From NCBI GenBank assembly GCA_007132495.1, contig SLOL01000021.1:1-54620 (forward strand): a stretch of 54,620 nucleotides of DNA, given 5' to 3'. This DNA is from Balneolales bacterium. Its GTDB lineage: Bacteria > Bacteroidota > Rhodothermia > Balneolales > Natronogracilivirgulaceae. The position numbers were made by a program, and so were the translations under genes. Within the stretch, counting starts at the first letter, position 1. Each line of letters starts with the position of its first letter. The notes below the pieces were generated by a model. The model was given only the letters and a program-made list of their open reading frames with translations. It made no database searches and was not told the DNA's origin. This document shows, one piece after another, positions 6,911 to 14,825 of this stretch.

Positions 6911-8938
6911 ATGATTCGCTACTACCTGTTCTCCAATAACCTGATTCTGACTTCCCTCATTCTCGCAGGATCCCTTTGTCAAGTTCTGTATGAGGCACCC
7001 CGGGCCACAGCACAATCCCGGCCGGCATTTCTGCACGATGATATTCAGTATGCCTGGCCAACGAATGCAAGCTACTATATGTCATCTTCATTCGGAGAAA
7101 CCAGAGCATCCCATTTTCATGCCGCCATGGACATCGGCACCTGGGGACATGAAGGCTATGCCGTCTTTGCCGCACGCGACGGCATCCTGGAACGGATTGG
7201 AGTAGGTCCTGCAGGCTATGGCAATGTTATCTACCTGCGACATGATGACGGCACCATCTCCCTTTATGCACACCTTAAGGACTTTCATCCCCGAATACGC
7301 AGTGTCGTTGACTCCTTGCGCATGACAGACTACCGTTTCGAGTTTGACCGGAATATGGAAGAGTTTGATATTCGGTTTCGTCGCGGCCAGCAGATCGGCT
7401 GGACCGGCTCGACCGGTGTGGGTCCACCCCACCTCCATTTCGAGTTGCGAACACCCGGCGGCCGACCCTTCAACCCACTGCTGGCCGGACTGCAAATTGA
7501 TGACACCATCCCCCCGCAATTTTCCGAGCTGGCGATCGAGCCGCTCTCTGCCGACAGTAAAATCAACGGAAGAACGGGAATTTACAGAACACGCCCATCC
7601 CGGAGCGGGGGAGCATATCATTTCGGGACCGTGGATGTAACCGGGGAGGTCGGCCTGGCAGTCGATGTATTTGATCGCGCCAATGCGTCCAACAATGTGC
7701 ACGCTGTCTATGAACTGCAGTTGTATGTTAACGACGAGCGGCACTTTCACTCCCGGGTCGACAGTTTCGCCTATAGCGAAACCCGGCAAATGTTTCTCGA
7801 CAGGGTATTTTCCATACTTGAAAAAGAGCGTAAAGGACTCCAGCGCCTTTATGTAAGAGAGGGAAATACGCTCTCATTTTATCAGGATACGGGACACAAC
7901 GGGCGGTTGAACCTTCCATCCGGAACCCATGACCTGCGAATTGAAGCCTCCGATTTTTTTGGCAACCAATCCAAAGCATATCTGCGATTGCGTGTAAGTG
8001 AATCCGATGGCGAACCGGTTGTTCGTATGAATACCCCACCCGGTTACAGAACTCCACCGGAAGTATCAGCATCTGCCCGAAATCCGGACTCCCCCGGAAC
8101 CGTTCCGGATCATTTGGACTGGCACAAGAACTGGGTCAGGCCGGCCGGTCCGGAACAACCTGCCGCCGACAACCCCGGCACCCGCCGCTTAACGATACGA
8201 CCGCTGGGATCCTTTGCCGACGAGGCGATACATTATTCGACTACGGATCATGGCATCCCCCTCTCCATTGCCACACGCAAGGAGCTGCTTCATGGTGGAA
8301 AGAGCTGGACGTTATATCGTATATCGCCGGATCATCCCGTCTCCATCTATCACGAAAACATGCGTATGTCGCTCTATTTCCCGGCTGACGCGTTCTACGA
8401 GCCCGTTTCCATAGGTGTTGCAGGCAGCTATCCCGGTATCACGATTTTTCCCGACATTGAACCCTTCCGGCGCCCCGCCACGTTGCGAATCCTGTTGGAT
8501 GAAAAGCTTCGTGATAAACCCGGACTCGCCCTCTACAGGATTCACCCCCGAACCGGTGACCTCAGATATGTCTCTTCATACCGTGATCCGGACAAAAACA
8601 TTCTTGTTGGTTCGCTACCGGCTGCCGGAGTTTACACTGTGAGAGCCGATTCCGTCGGACCGGAGATTAAAGATCCTGAAATCGGCATGTGGCGGCACAA
8701 CCGTCAATACTACATCACGGTCTCCGTGGAAGACGACAAGTCGGGTATTGACCACGAGTCAGCAAAGTTTATTGTGAATGGCAAACGGGGGATCGCCGAA
8801 TACGATCCGGAAAAACAACTGCTCCGTTATCATCGCCCCGGATTCACTCCCCGGGAAGAGAATGACATAAAAGTACGGTTATCCGATCGGGCCGGCAACA
8901 CCACCGAAAAAACATTCACCGGGTTAGCCGGTAACTGA
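6911..8938 (+). CDS. M23 family metallopeptidase, secreted, with long C-terminal region
   Basis: This 675-residue protein has a signal peptide ending near ATAQ-SRP (about residue 35). An M23 LytM-type peptidase domain spans about residues 55-185, with the zinc motifs intact: H70-x3-D74 and H174-L-H176 in HLHFE. M23 enzymes cleave peptidoglycan cross-links. The remaining 480 residues are beta-rich, contain an Ig-like DDKSGIDHES segment, and are probably periplasmic accessory domains. The peptidase domain is interrupted after the AHLKDF strand by an acidic insertion (about residues 122-160). The gene is convergent with ridA, 48 nt away. Confidence 0.88.
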   Translation: MIRYYLFSNNLILTSLILAGSLCQVLYEAPRATAQSRPAFLHDDIQYAWPTNASYYMSSSFGETRASHFHAAMDIGTWGHEGYAVFAARDGILERIGVGPAGYGNVIYLRHDDGTISLYAHLKDFHPRIRSVVDSLRMTDYRFEFDRNMEEFDIRFRRGQQIGWTGSTGVGPPHLHFELRTPGGRPFNPLLAGLQIDDTIPPQFSELAIEPLSADSKINGRTGIYRTRPSRSGGAYHFGTVDVTGEVGLAVDVFDRANASNNVHAVYELQLYVNDERHFHSRVDSFAYSETRQMFLDRVFSILEKERKGLQRLYVREGNTLSFYQDTGHNGRLNLPSGTHDLRIEASDFFGNQSKAYLRLRVSESDGEPVVRMNTPPGYRTPPEVSASARNPDSPGTVPDHLDWHKNWVRPAGPEQPAADNPGTRRLTIRPLGSFADEAIHYSTTDHGIPLSIATRKELLHGGKSWTLYRISPDHPVSIYHENMRMSLYFPADAFYEPVSIGVAGSYPGITIFPDIEPFRRPATLRILLDEKLRDKPGLALYRIHPRTGDLRYVSSYRDPDKNILVGSLPAAGVYTVRADSVGPEIKDPEIGMWRHNRQYYITVSVEDDKSGIDHESAKFIVNGKRGIAEYDPEKQLLRYHRPGFTPREENDIKVRLSDRAGNTTEKTFTGLAGN

Positions 8939-8986
8939 CATCCAGCGAACAAGACGAGTCGGTGCCGGCCATAATCCGGGCAGCGA

Positions 8987-9367
8987 TCACCGGTGTGCCA
9001 TGCAACTGATCTCAACCAGGGCTTCTTTGGGCAGTGTCTTAACCGCTACCGCCTCGCGTGCCGGCGGGTTTTCAGGGAAATAGGAACCGTAAATCCGGTT
9101 CACTTTGGCAAAGTCCGCCATGTCGGCCAGATAGATGGTGCATTTCAGTACGTTATCCCAATGAGAACCGGCTTCATTGAGTATCTCTCCCAGGTTTTTC
9201 ATAGCCTGTTCTGTTTGCGCGGTGATATCCCCTTCAACAAGTTCACCGCTGGCGGGGTCCAGTGCAATTTGTCCCGAGCAAAAAATCAGATTATCGTATA
9301 TCACGGCTTGCTGATACGGACCGATGGCCGCCGGCGCTCGTGATGTGGTAACAGCTTTTTTAGACAT
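8987..9367 (-). CDS. ridA: RidA family reactive intermediate deaminase
   Basis: The 126-residue product matches RidA (YjgF/YER057c/UK114) in length and signature, with APAAIGPYQQAV near residue 11, FCSGQIALDP near 29, R104 in PPAREAVAV and E119 in VEISCMA. R104 and E119 correspond to the substrate-binding arginine and glutamate of the trimer active site. RidA hydrolyses reactive enamines and imines formed by PLP enzymes such as threonine dehydratase. It is transcribed towards the M23 gene, and its upstream side faces the long leader of the TPR lipoprotein gene. Confidence 0.95.
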   Translation of the reverse strand: MSKKAVTTSRAPAAIGPYQQAVIYDNLIFCSGQIALDPASGELVEGDITAQTEQAMKNLGEILNEAGSHWDNVLKCTIYLADMADFAKVNRIYGSYFPENPPAREAVAVKTLPKEALVEISCMAHR

Positions 9368-9687
9368 ATATCATATTGGGTTTACAGTTCCGGGCTACCG
9401 ACTTAACGGGCAATAAAACTTTTTGTTGAACGTGTATGCCGGCAAACGGCAGCCGTCTTATCTTACTGGTAATCAAAACCAAAGTATGTTAATGATCGGA
9501 ATATGGCAACCTCAGGCTCCGGTTGCGGATACTTCAAGCTATTCTTACTTTAAGGTGAATGTACTTAGACATTACTATTAAAACAGGTGTAACAGGAGTC
9601 CGGTCATCGACGACCCATACCCGTCGTAGCGTGGACTCCCGATCTTCGGTTCTAACAGTCGTCACAACCATCAAACAGAATAAACAG

Positions 9688-9768
9688 GTGAACCATCCAT
9701 GTCGGAACTCAATCCCGGATACACCGGGGCATGATTAAACTCCTGCATGGTACTCCATCTGACATTAT
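9688..9768 (+). repeat. Degenerate copy of the lipoprotein leader element
   Basis: This stretch aligns with the element at 9788-9859 at GTGAA, ATCCATG, CGGAAC, ATACAC, GGGGCATGATTA and TGCATGG, but the two inverted arms have decayed. It lies one unit (about 100 bp) upstream of the intact copy, which suggests tandem duplication followed by drift. Confidence 0.45.
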
Positions 9769-9787
9769 AAATCGTAACATTAAAACA

Positions 9788-9859
9788 GATGAAATGTCCA
9801 TGACGGCAACCCGACACACAGGAGCATGATTATAATCGTCATGGACATTACATGTGTCC
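9788..9859 (+). promoter_or_regulatory. Inverted-repeat leader element, copy 1 (TPR lipoprotein)
   Basis: Perfect 13-bp arms AATGTCCATGACG (9793-9805) and CGTCATGGACATT (9837-9849) flank a 31-nt loop. The right-arm core GGACA (9843-9847) can pair instead with TGTCC at 9855-9859 across a 7-nt loop, so two exclusive hairpins are possible. The distal arm ends 32 nt before the lipoprotein ATG at 9882. Near-identical copies precede the lipoprotein genes at 35568 (+) and 42957 (-). It could be an operator, a cis-acting RNA or a coding leader: the loop contains ATG 9826, opening a 13-codon frame ending at TAA 9865-9867. Confidence 0.7.
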
Positions 9860-9881
9860 TTAAATAAAAAAATATAAACAC

Positions 9882-11213
9882 ATGAAAAAGACATTTTATC
9901 CTCACATCCTGACTGCTGTAGCAATGCTTTTCCTTGTGATGTCGTGCGGGATCACCGACCCGAATATCGAGTCGGCGCGTCTTGCATTGATTCAGGCTGA
10001 TTACGAAGAGGTTATTGCATCGGCAGAAGATGCTATTGAGGCAAATCCGGATAACCCGGACGCGTACTATTATCTGGGCGTCGCCTATGCTTCCATGGCT
10101 TCCGAACAAGATCCTGAAGATCGATTGGAAAACTATGAAACAGCCCGTGAGCATTTTGATACGGCCAGGAGACTCTATGATGAGCAGGAAATCTCCAATG
10201 ATGAAGCGGAAAACCTTCCGGAAATCATTGTTGAAACGTGGGGCTGGGAACACAATTCCGGTATTGAACCGCTGACAGACGACATTCTCAGCTCTGAAGA
10301 AGACTCGCTCCAGCTGGCCCGGCACCATCTCAACAACGCCACAACCATCAACCCTGACAGTGTCCAGAGTTTCAACCTCCTGGCAGAAGTTCAGTTCGCG
10401 CTGGGTGACCTTGAAGCCGCCGAAGAAACGACCCGGCACGTGATTTATGAAATGGAGAGGGGGGATCTTTTTAATTACTACCGTCTCGCTCATTACATGA
10501 TGGAAACCGACCGTGACCGCGAAGCCATAGCGGTGCTCCAGGAAGCGCGGGAACAATTTCCCGATGAAATTGAAGTCATTCAGGAAATTGCCAATGCCTA
10601 TCTGCGTCTGGGAGAAACGGACGAAGCCATGGAAGTGGTCGGTGAGTTGATCGAACGCGACCCCGAAAATCCGCAATACCGTCTGGTATATGCCACCCAG
10701 ATTTATCAGTTGGTGCAGGATATCGACGATGAAATCCGGGATATGCAGGACGAAATCTATGATTTAAGTCGTGAAGTACGTCAGATCGCCCAGGAGCCCG
10801 GCGCGACGGAGGAAGATATTCAAGATCAGCTGGCGGAATTAGAGCGCCTCGAATCCGAGGTTGAAGGAATGATTGAACAATCTTTCACCCTCTCTGAAGA
10901 TGCCGAAAATGAGCTCATGACGGCTCTGGATATGAATCCGGACAACCCTGATATCCACTTCACGCTTGGAATTGTTTACCAGAACCGGGCTGCCGTCTAT
11001 CAGGGCCTGCGTAACATGGCCGATGATATGGAACAAGCTGAGGAATATGATAATACGGCCCGGGAGTATCTGGAAGAGGCACTCCCCTATTATGAGAGAG
11101 CAGCAGAGCTGGACCCCGACGATGTGGAATACTGGCGTTCACTGTTCCGGGTCTATACCAACCTCGGGATGGAGGAAGAGGCCCAGGAAGCACGCGAACG
11201 AGCAGGATTATAA
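9882..11213 (+). CDS. TPR-repeat lipoprotein
   Basis: This 443-residue protein has a lipoprotein signal peptide with the modified cysteine at C22 (LVMSC). Tetratricopeptide repeats follow: ALIQADYEEVIASAEDAIEANPDNPDAYYYLGVAY near residue 34, more around 150-215 and 222-260, and two near the C-terminus (about 335-440). A charged, probably coiled-coil segment occupies about residues 275-315. TPR lipoproteins are anchored in the envelope and scaffold protein complexes; no specific partner is evident. The gene has an unusually long leader (9368-9881) with the repeated inverted element, and a strong terminator follows. Confidence 0.9.
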   Translation: MKKTFYPHILTAVAMLFLVMSCGITDPNIESARLALIQADYEEVIASAEDAIEANPDNPDAYYYLGVAYASMASEQDPEDRLENYETAREHFDTARRLYDEQEISNDEAENLPEIIVETWGWEHNSGIEPLTDDILSSEEDSLQLARHHLNNATTINPDSVQSFNLLAEVQFALGDLEAAEETTRHVIYEMERGDLFNYYRLAHYMMETDRDREAIAVLQEAREQFPDEIEVIQEIANAYLRLGETDEAMEVVGELIERDPENPQYRLVYATQIYQLVQDIDDEIRDMQDEIYDLSREVRQIAQEPGATEEDIQDQLAELERLESEVEGMIEQSFTLSEDAENELMTALDMNPDNPDIHFTLGIVYQNRAAVYQGLRNMADDMEQAEEYDNTAREYLEEALPYYERAAELDPDDVEYWRSLFRVYTNLGMEEEAQEARERAGL

Positions 11214-11289
11214 TTTGCTGTATTGACGATATACTCCGCAGTACTCGCTCCGGGACTGCTTCCATATTATAATCCCGAAACCGGTAATC

Positions 11290-11325
11290 AAAAGCTCTGC
11301 AGTATTCTGCAGAGCTTTTCTTTTT
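11290..11325 (+). terminator. Intrinsic terminator after the TPR lipoprotein gene
   Basis: AAAAGCTCTGCAG (11290-11302) and CTGCAGAGCTTTT (11307-11319) form a perfect 13-bp stem with a TATT loop. The stem runs into a T-rich tract at 11316-11325. It lies 77 nt after the stop and 46 nt before the next gene. Confidence 0.88.
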
Positions 11326-11370
11326 ATTACTTCCGCCCCTGACCATTAATCACATTTCACTGCAAGAGTT

Positions 11371-12516
11371 ATGCAATTCAATACCAAGACCATCCACTCC
11401 GGACAACAACCCGAGGAAACCTCCGGTGCCGTCATGCCCCCGGTTTTTTTTACATCCACCTATGCCCAGGAGGCGCCAAACGTCCACAAAGGCCATGAGT
11501 ATGCCCGGGTAACCAATCCCACCCGGACCGCCCTTGAAAAAATGCTGGCCGGACTGGAGGATGCACGGTATGCATGCGCATTCGCCTCCGGATGTGCCGC
11601 CATGGATGCACTGCTGAAGATGCTGCGTCCGGGAGACCATGTCATAGCTACCAATGATATCTATGGAGGTTCATACCGGTTGTTCAAGGAGGTGTTCGAA
11701 CCATACGGTATCCGCTTCAGTTTTGTCGATATGAGTACGATCGAAAACATTCGTTCCGGTTTTACCCCGGATACGAAAATGGTATGGATTGAAACACCGA
11801 CCAATCCTCTTCTCAATATTGTGGATATTGCCGCAACCGCCGACGAGGCTCGCAAACGGAATGCCGTTACGGTGGTAGACAATACGTTTGCTTCGCCTGC
11901 CCTGCAGCTCCCGCTGAACCTTGGGGCCGATGCCGTGGTGCATTCCACAACCAAGTATCTCGGCGGACATTCGGATCTTATCGGCGGCGCTGTTTGCACC
12001 AGTCATGATGCAATCTATGAGAACCTCACCTTTCAGACCAAAACCACCGGAGCCGTTCCCGGTCCCATGGATTGCTATCTGGCGCTCCGCGGCATCAAAA
12101 CGCTGGCGCTTCGGGTACAGCGCTCCTGTGAAAATGCGCGGATGATCGCCGATTTTCTCAAAGATCATCCCAAAACCGGTGATGTCAAATATCCCGGTCA
12201 CACCGATCACCCCGGACATGAAACCGCCCGGTCACAGATGAAAGACTTCGGTGCGATGGTTTCCTTCAGCCTGAAACAGGACGATATCGGAACCGCACAA
12301 AGATTCATGAGCAATACGAGCCTTTTCACACTTGCCGAAAGCCTGGGCGGTGTAGAGTCGCTGATCAGTCATCCCGCAAGCATGACCCATGCCTCCATCC
12401 CCAAAGAGGTCAGGGAAGAGGCCGGACTGAAAGACTCCCTGATACGGTTGTCGGTCGGCATTGAAGACCTTGATGATCTTAAAGAGGATCTTCAAAAGGC
12501 CCTGGAAAGCCTGTAA
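11371..12516 (+). CDS. Cystathionine gamma-synthase/gamma-lyase family PLP enzyme
   Basis: The 381-residue protein belongs to the Cys/Met metabolism PLP family (fold type I). The PLP lysine is K195 in HSTTKYLGGHSD. D170 in VVDNTFASP contacts the pyridine nitrogen, and the N-terminal TKTIHSGQ and EYARVTNPTR motifs are those of the family. The C-terminus has SLGGVESLISHPA and LIRLSVGIEDLDDL. Length matches cystathionine gamma-synthase and gamma-lyase (about 380). These activities cannot be separated reliably by eye: the enzyme either makes cystathionine from O-acylhomoserine (methionine synthesis) or cleaves it to cysteine. It is a stand-alone gene. Confidence 0.92.
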   Translation: MQFNTKTIHSGQQPEETSGAVMPPVFFTSTYAQEAPNVHKGHEYARVTNPTRTALEKMLAGLEDARYACAFASGCAAMDALLKMLRPGDHVIATNDIYGGSYRLFKEVFEPYGIRFSFVDMSTIENIRSGFTPDTKMVWIETPTNPLLNIVDIAATADEARKRNAVTVVDNTFASPALQLPLNLGADAVVHSTTKYLGGHSDLIGGAVCTSHDAIYENLTFQTKTTGAVPGPMDCYLALRGIKTLALRVQRSCENARMIADFLKDHPKTGDVKYPGHTDHPGHETARSQMKDFGAMVSFSLKQDDIGTAQRFMSNTSLFTLAESLGGVESLISHPASMTHASIPKEVREEAGLKDSLIRLSVGIEDLDDLKEDLQKALESL

Positions 12517-12752
12517 ATCGATTTTGTCTCCAGATACCCTTTACTCAGCACCCCTGTTTTCGATGGCCGGATTCTCAGCAGCGCTAACAACGATAGTCCG
12601 GTCAGAACACTTGCATGTCCGGAGTGAACCAGGTCGCCCGTTGCTTTTGAGTCCCTGCCAATTTAGATTACAGGGTAATTCAAATGCATATCATCCTTGC
12701 ATGGCGATGCTTCAAGTGCTTCACTGTGCAACGGCCTGAGCCAATCTTTTCC

Positions 12753-13274
12753 ATGACCCTCCGAATCTCACCTGCCTGGTTCCTTTTGCTGCTTCCACTG
12801 CTTGCAGGATGTATCAATCCGTTTGCTCCAGGGGAACTGGAGGGCGACCCGATCGCCGACCTGCTGGGGGATCCTTCGACGATTGAAGGATTCTATACAA
12901 GATTTGAAAAAGCTTATGAATTGCGGGACACCTCTCTCTACGGTCCGCTCATCCACCCCGATTTCACCTTTACGTTCCGGGACGACGAGCGGAATGTGGA
13001 TGTAACCTGGAGCCGGTCGGAAGAGATGAACAGCACCTACAACATGTTCTCACAAAGTTATGACATTTCACTGCGCTGGAATAATATCACCCAGCAAATC
13101 GTGGATGATGATCAAACAGAAGCCCAGATAATCCGAAGATTCAACCTGACCGTACAGGTCAGGCCTTCCGAATCACCATTCCGCAGTGACGGATCCGCCA
13201 GTTTCCGACTGGTTAGAGCGGACAGCAATACCAACTGGCGCCTCATCTCCTGGCGGGACGAGTCCGATATCTGA
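12753..13274 (+). CDS. NTF2-like lipoprotein of unknown function
   Basis: From ATG 12753 the product has 173 residues and a compact lipoprotein signal, with C20 in a canonical LLAGC lipobox. The frame is open from an ATG at 12684, but that start would put 23 extra residues before the signal peptide, so the later start is preferred. The mature part (STIEGFYTRFEKAYELRDTS, then beta-rich DFTFTFRDD and a final WRLISWRDES) resembles the cone-shaped NTF2/SnoaL fold, often used for ligand binding or as a domain of unknown function. No catalytic residues are evident. The 236-nt upstream gap holds no other clear feature. Confidence 0.72.
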   Translation: MTLRISPAWFLLLLPLLAGCINPFAPGELEGDPIADLLGDPSTIEGFYTRFEKAYELRDTSLYGPLIHPDFTFTFRDDERNVDVTWSRSEEMNSTYNMFSQSYDISLRWNNITQQIVDDDQTEAQIIRRFNLTVQVRPSESPFRSDGSASFRLVRADSNTNWRLISWRDESDI

Positions 13275-13370
13275 AATAACAACCGGCGCCGGCCCCATCC
13301 CGTTGGAGTCGGACTCCACCCCTTTTTTGAAACAACATGACATACCCTCTGATTTTCATTTATAACTTTC

Positions 13371-14558
13371 ATGACTAAAATGAACAGCGTTGTTGTCGTT
13401 GATGCGATACGCACTCCCATTGGGTCGTTGTGTGGTAAACTGTCCTCCATGAGCGCACCCGAACTGGGATCTGTCGTCATCGGTGCCCTTTACAAAAACA
13501 ACAGCCTGAATCCGGATATCATCGATGAAGTAATTATGGGTCAGGCTATTCAGGCCGGGTCGGGTCAGGCCCCCGCCCGTCAATCGGCTTTGAAGGCCGG
13601 GCTCAAAAACACCATCCCCTGCACTACGATCAACCAGGGTTGTGCTTCCGGCATGAAGGCCATCGGCTACGCCATACGGCAGATTGGGTGTGGCGATGCA
13701 GAGGTAATGGTCGCCGGCGGCATGGAGAGCATGAGCAATGTCCCCCATTATCAGATGGATTCCCGCTTTGGTACAAGAATGGGAGATCTCAGACTATCGG
13801 ATGGCATTTTATTGGACGGACTCCGGGACCCCGTAAAAAAGCAGCATATGGGTCACGCAGCTGAGTTGTGTGCCCAAACATACGGCCTGTCCCGGCAGGA
13901 ACAGGATGATCATGCCATAGAATCCTGCCGCCGCTCGCAACAAGCCGGGAACCAGGGGGCCTTCGATGCCGAAACAGCTTCCGTTAAAATCCGGGATCGG
14001 AGTGGTCACGCCGAAGTGATAGAGCGCGACGAGATCCCCGGCCGGACGCACCACGACAGGTTTTCTGAACATGCTCCCGCCTACCAGAAAAATGGCACGG
14101 TCACTGCCGGAAATTCATTCAAAACCGGTGATGGTGCCGCAGCACTGCTGCTGATGAGCGAAAAAAAAGCCGGGGAACTTGGATTGTCTCCCCTGGCTCA
14201 TTTGATGAGTCAGTTCAGCACCGCACAAGCCCCGAAATGGTTCACCACCTCCGCGGCTCATGCCATTCCCCAGGCGCTGAAACGTGCCGGTCTGGCAACA
14301 ACGGACATCGACCTTTTTGAGATTCACGAGACCTTTTCGGCATCAACATTAGCCAATATGAAACTGTTGCAACTGACTGCCGACAGTGTAAATATCCATG
14401 GCGGCGCCGTCGGTCTCGGTCACCCACTCGGCTGTTCCGGGGCCCGTATACTGGTAACACTCCTGCACGCTCTCCGATGGCATGAAAAAAAACGGGGTTG
14501 CGCCGCTATCGCCGGAGGAGGTGGAGAAGCTTCCGCCATGGTAATGGAACGAATGTAA
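13371..14558 (+). CDS. Thiolase family protein (acetyl-CoA C-acyltransferase-like)
   Basis: The 395-residue protein has the thiolase fold, with VVVVDAIRTPIG at the N-terminus, the acyl-carrying nucleophile C91 in NQGCASGMKA, H319 in EIHETF (NEAF/HEAF position) and H351 in GHPLGCSGAR. The second catalytic cysteine of thiolases should lie 30 residues after H351, but residue 381 is Ala in IAGGGGEASA; the nearest Cys is C377. Thiolases degrade 3-ketoacyl-CoA or condense two acyl-CoAs, so loss of this acid/base residue may alter or abolish activity. An ATG at 13380 is an equally possible start. No beta-oxidation partner is adjacent. Confidence 0.88.
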   Translation: MTKMNSVVVVDAIRTPIGSLCGKLSSMSAPELGSVVIGALYKNNSLNPDIIDEVIMGQAIQAGSGQAPARQSALKAGLKNTIPCTTINQGCASGMKAIGYAIRQIGCGDAEVMVAGGMESMSNVPHYQMDSRFGTRMGDLRLSDGILLDGLRDPVKKQHMGHAAELCAQTYGLSRQEQDDHAIESCRRSQQAGNQGAFDAETASVKIRDRSGHAEVIERDEIPGRTHHDRFSEHAPAYQKNGTVTAGNSFKTGDGAAALLLMSEKKAGELGLSPLAHLMSQFSTAQAPKWFTTSAAHAIPQALKRAGLATTDIDLFEIHETFSASTLANMKLLQLTADSVNIHGGAVGLGHPLGCSGARILVTLLHALRWHEKKRGCAAIAGGGGEASAMVMERM

Positions 14559-14825
14559 AACTTTCCACACCCTATACCACAGACAAATATCACGATATCG
14601 TGTAAACAGTCATTGACATTAATCGTTACCGAATGTAACTTTTACAGAACCCTTCACCTAATTGATATTGCCTATAGCTTTGATGGTTACGAAAACCGGC
14701 TTTTTCCGGTTAATACGCTTTACCGGCTATTCACCTCTGTAAAGCGCAACAACAAGACTCATAATAATCAGCTATCTTCACCCGGTTTCATGTTGTTTCA
14801 GTAACCACCTGGCAAATTTCGATCA
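14559..14825. other. Gene-free gap before porU
   Basis: The gap contains a perfect 12-bp palindrome CACGATATCGTG at 14591-14602, 32 nt after the thiolase stop. A small hairpin AACCGG-N6-CCGGTT lies at 14694-14711. Neither is followed by a T-run. A 63-codon plus-strand frame here has no supporting features. The porU promoter is expected in the A/T-rich second half. Confidence 0.35.

Larger units (their letters stand above)
9579..9881 (+). repeat. Long leader built of three ~100-bp degenerate tandem units
   Basis: The 514-nt gap between ridA and the TPR lipoprotein gene has no credible gene. Its last 300 nt contain TAAAACAGGTG at 9579, TAAACAGGTG at 9681 and TAAAACAGATG at 9781, a period of 100-102 bp. 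Each copy is followed by a stem-loop-capable segment. Unit 1 has GGAGTCC...GGACTCC (9596-9647 region) around an ACGAC...GTCGT hairpin. Unit 2 resembles unit 3 at TCCATG, ACAC, GCATGATTA and GCATGG. Unit 3 is the well-formed element at 9788-9859. The first part (9368-9578) shows nothing I can name. Confidence 0.5.

Noticed and set aside
9813-9858. Pseudoknot GACACA with TGTGTC in the leader element
   Set aside because: Perfect only in copy 1. Copies 2 and 3 each carry an uncompensated mismatch, so it lacks support.
9780-10676. 298-codon minus-strand frame opposite the TPR lipoprotein
   Set aside because: The plus-strand lipoprotein with its lipobox, TPRs and terminator is clear. The antisense frame has no motif and runs through the leader element.
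12684-12752. Possible further copy of the leader element or upstream start for the NTF2-like lipoprotein
   Set aside because: ATG-AT-A--ATCC-TGCATGG resembles the degenerate copy at 9688, and the gene is a lipoprotein, but no matching left arm exists and the spacing to the ATG is longer. The similarity is too weak to claim.
14613-14804. 63-codon plus-strand frame before porU
   Set aside because: It has no ribosome-binding site or domain, and the region looks like a promoter-bearing gap.
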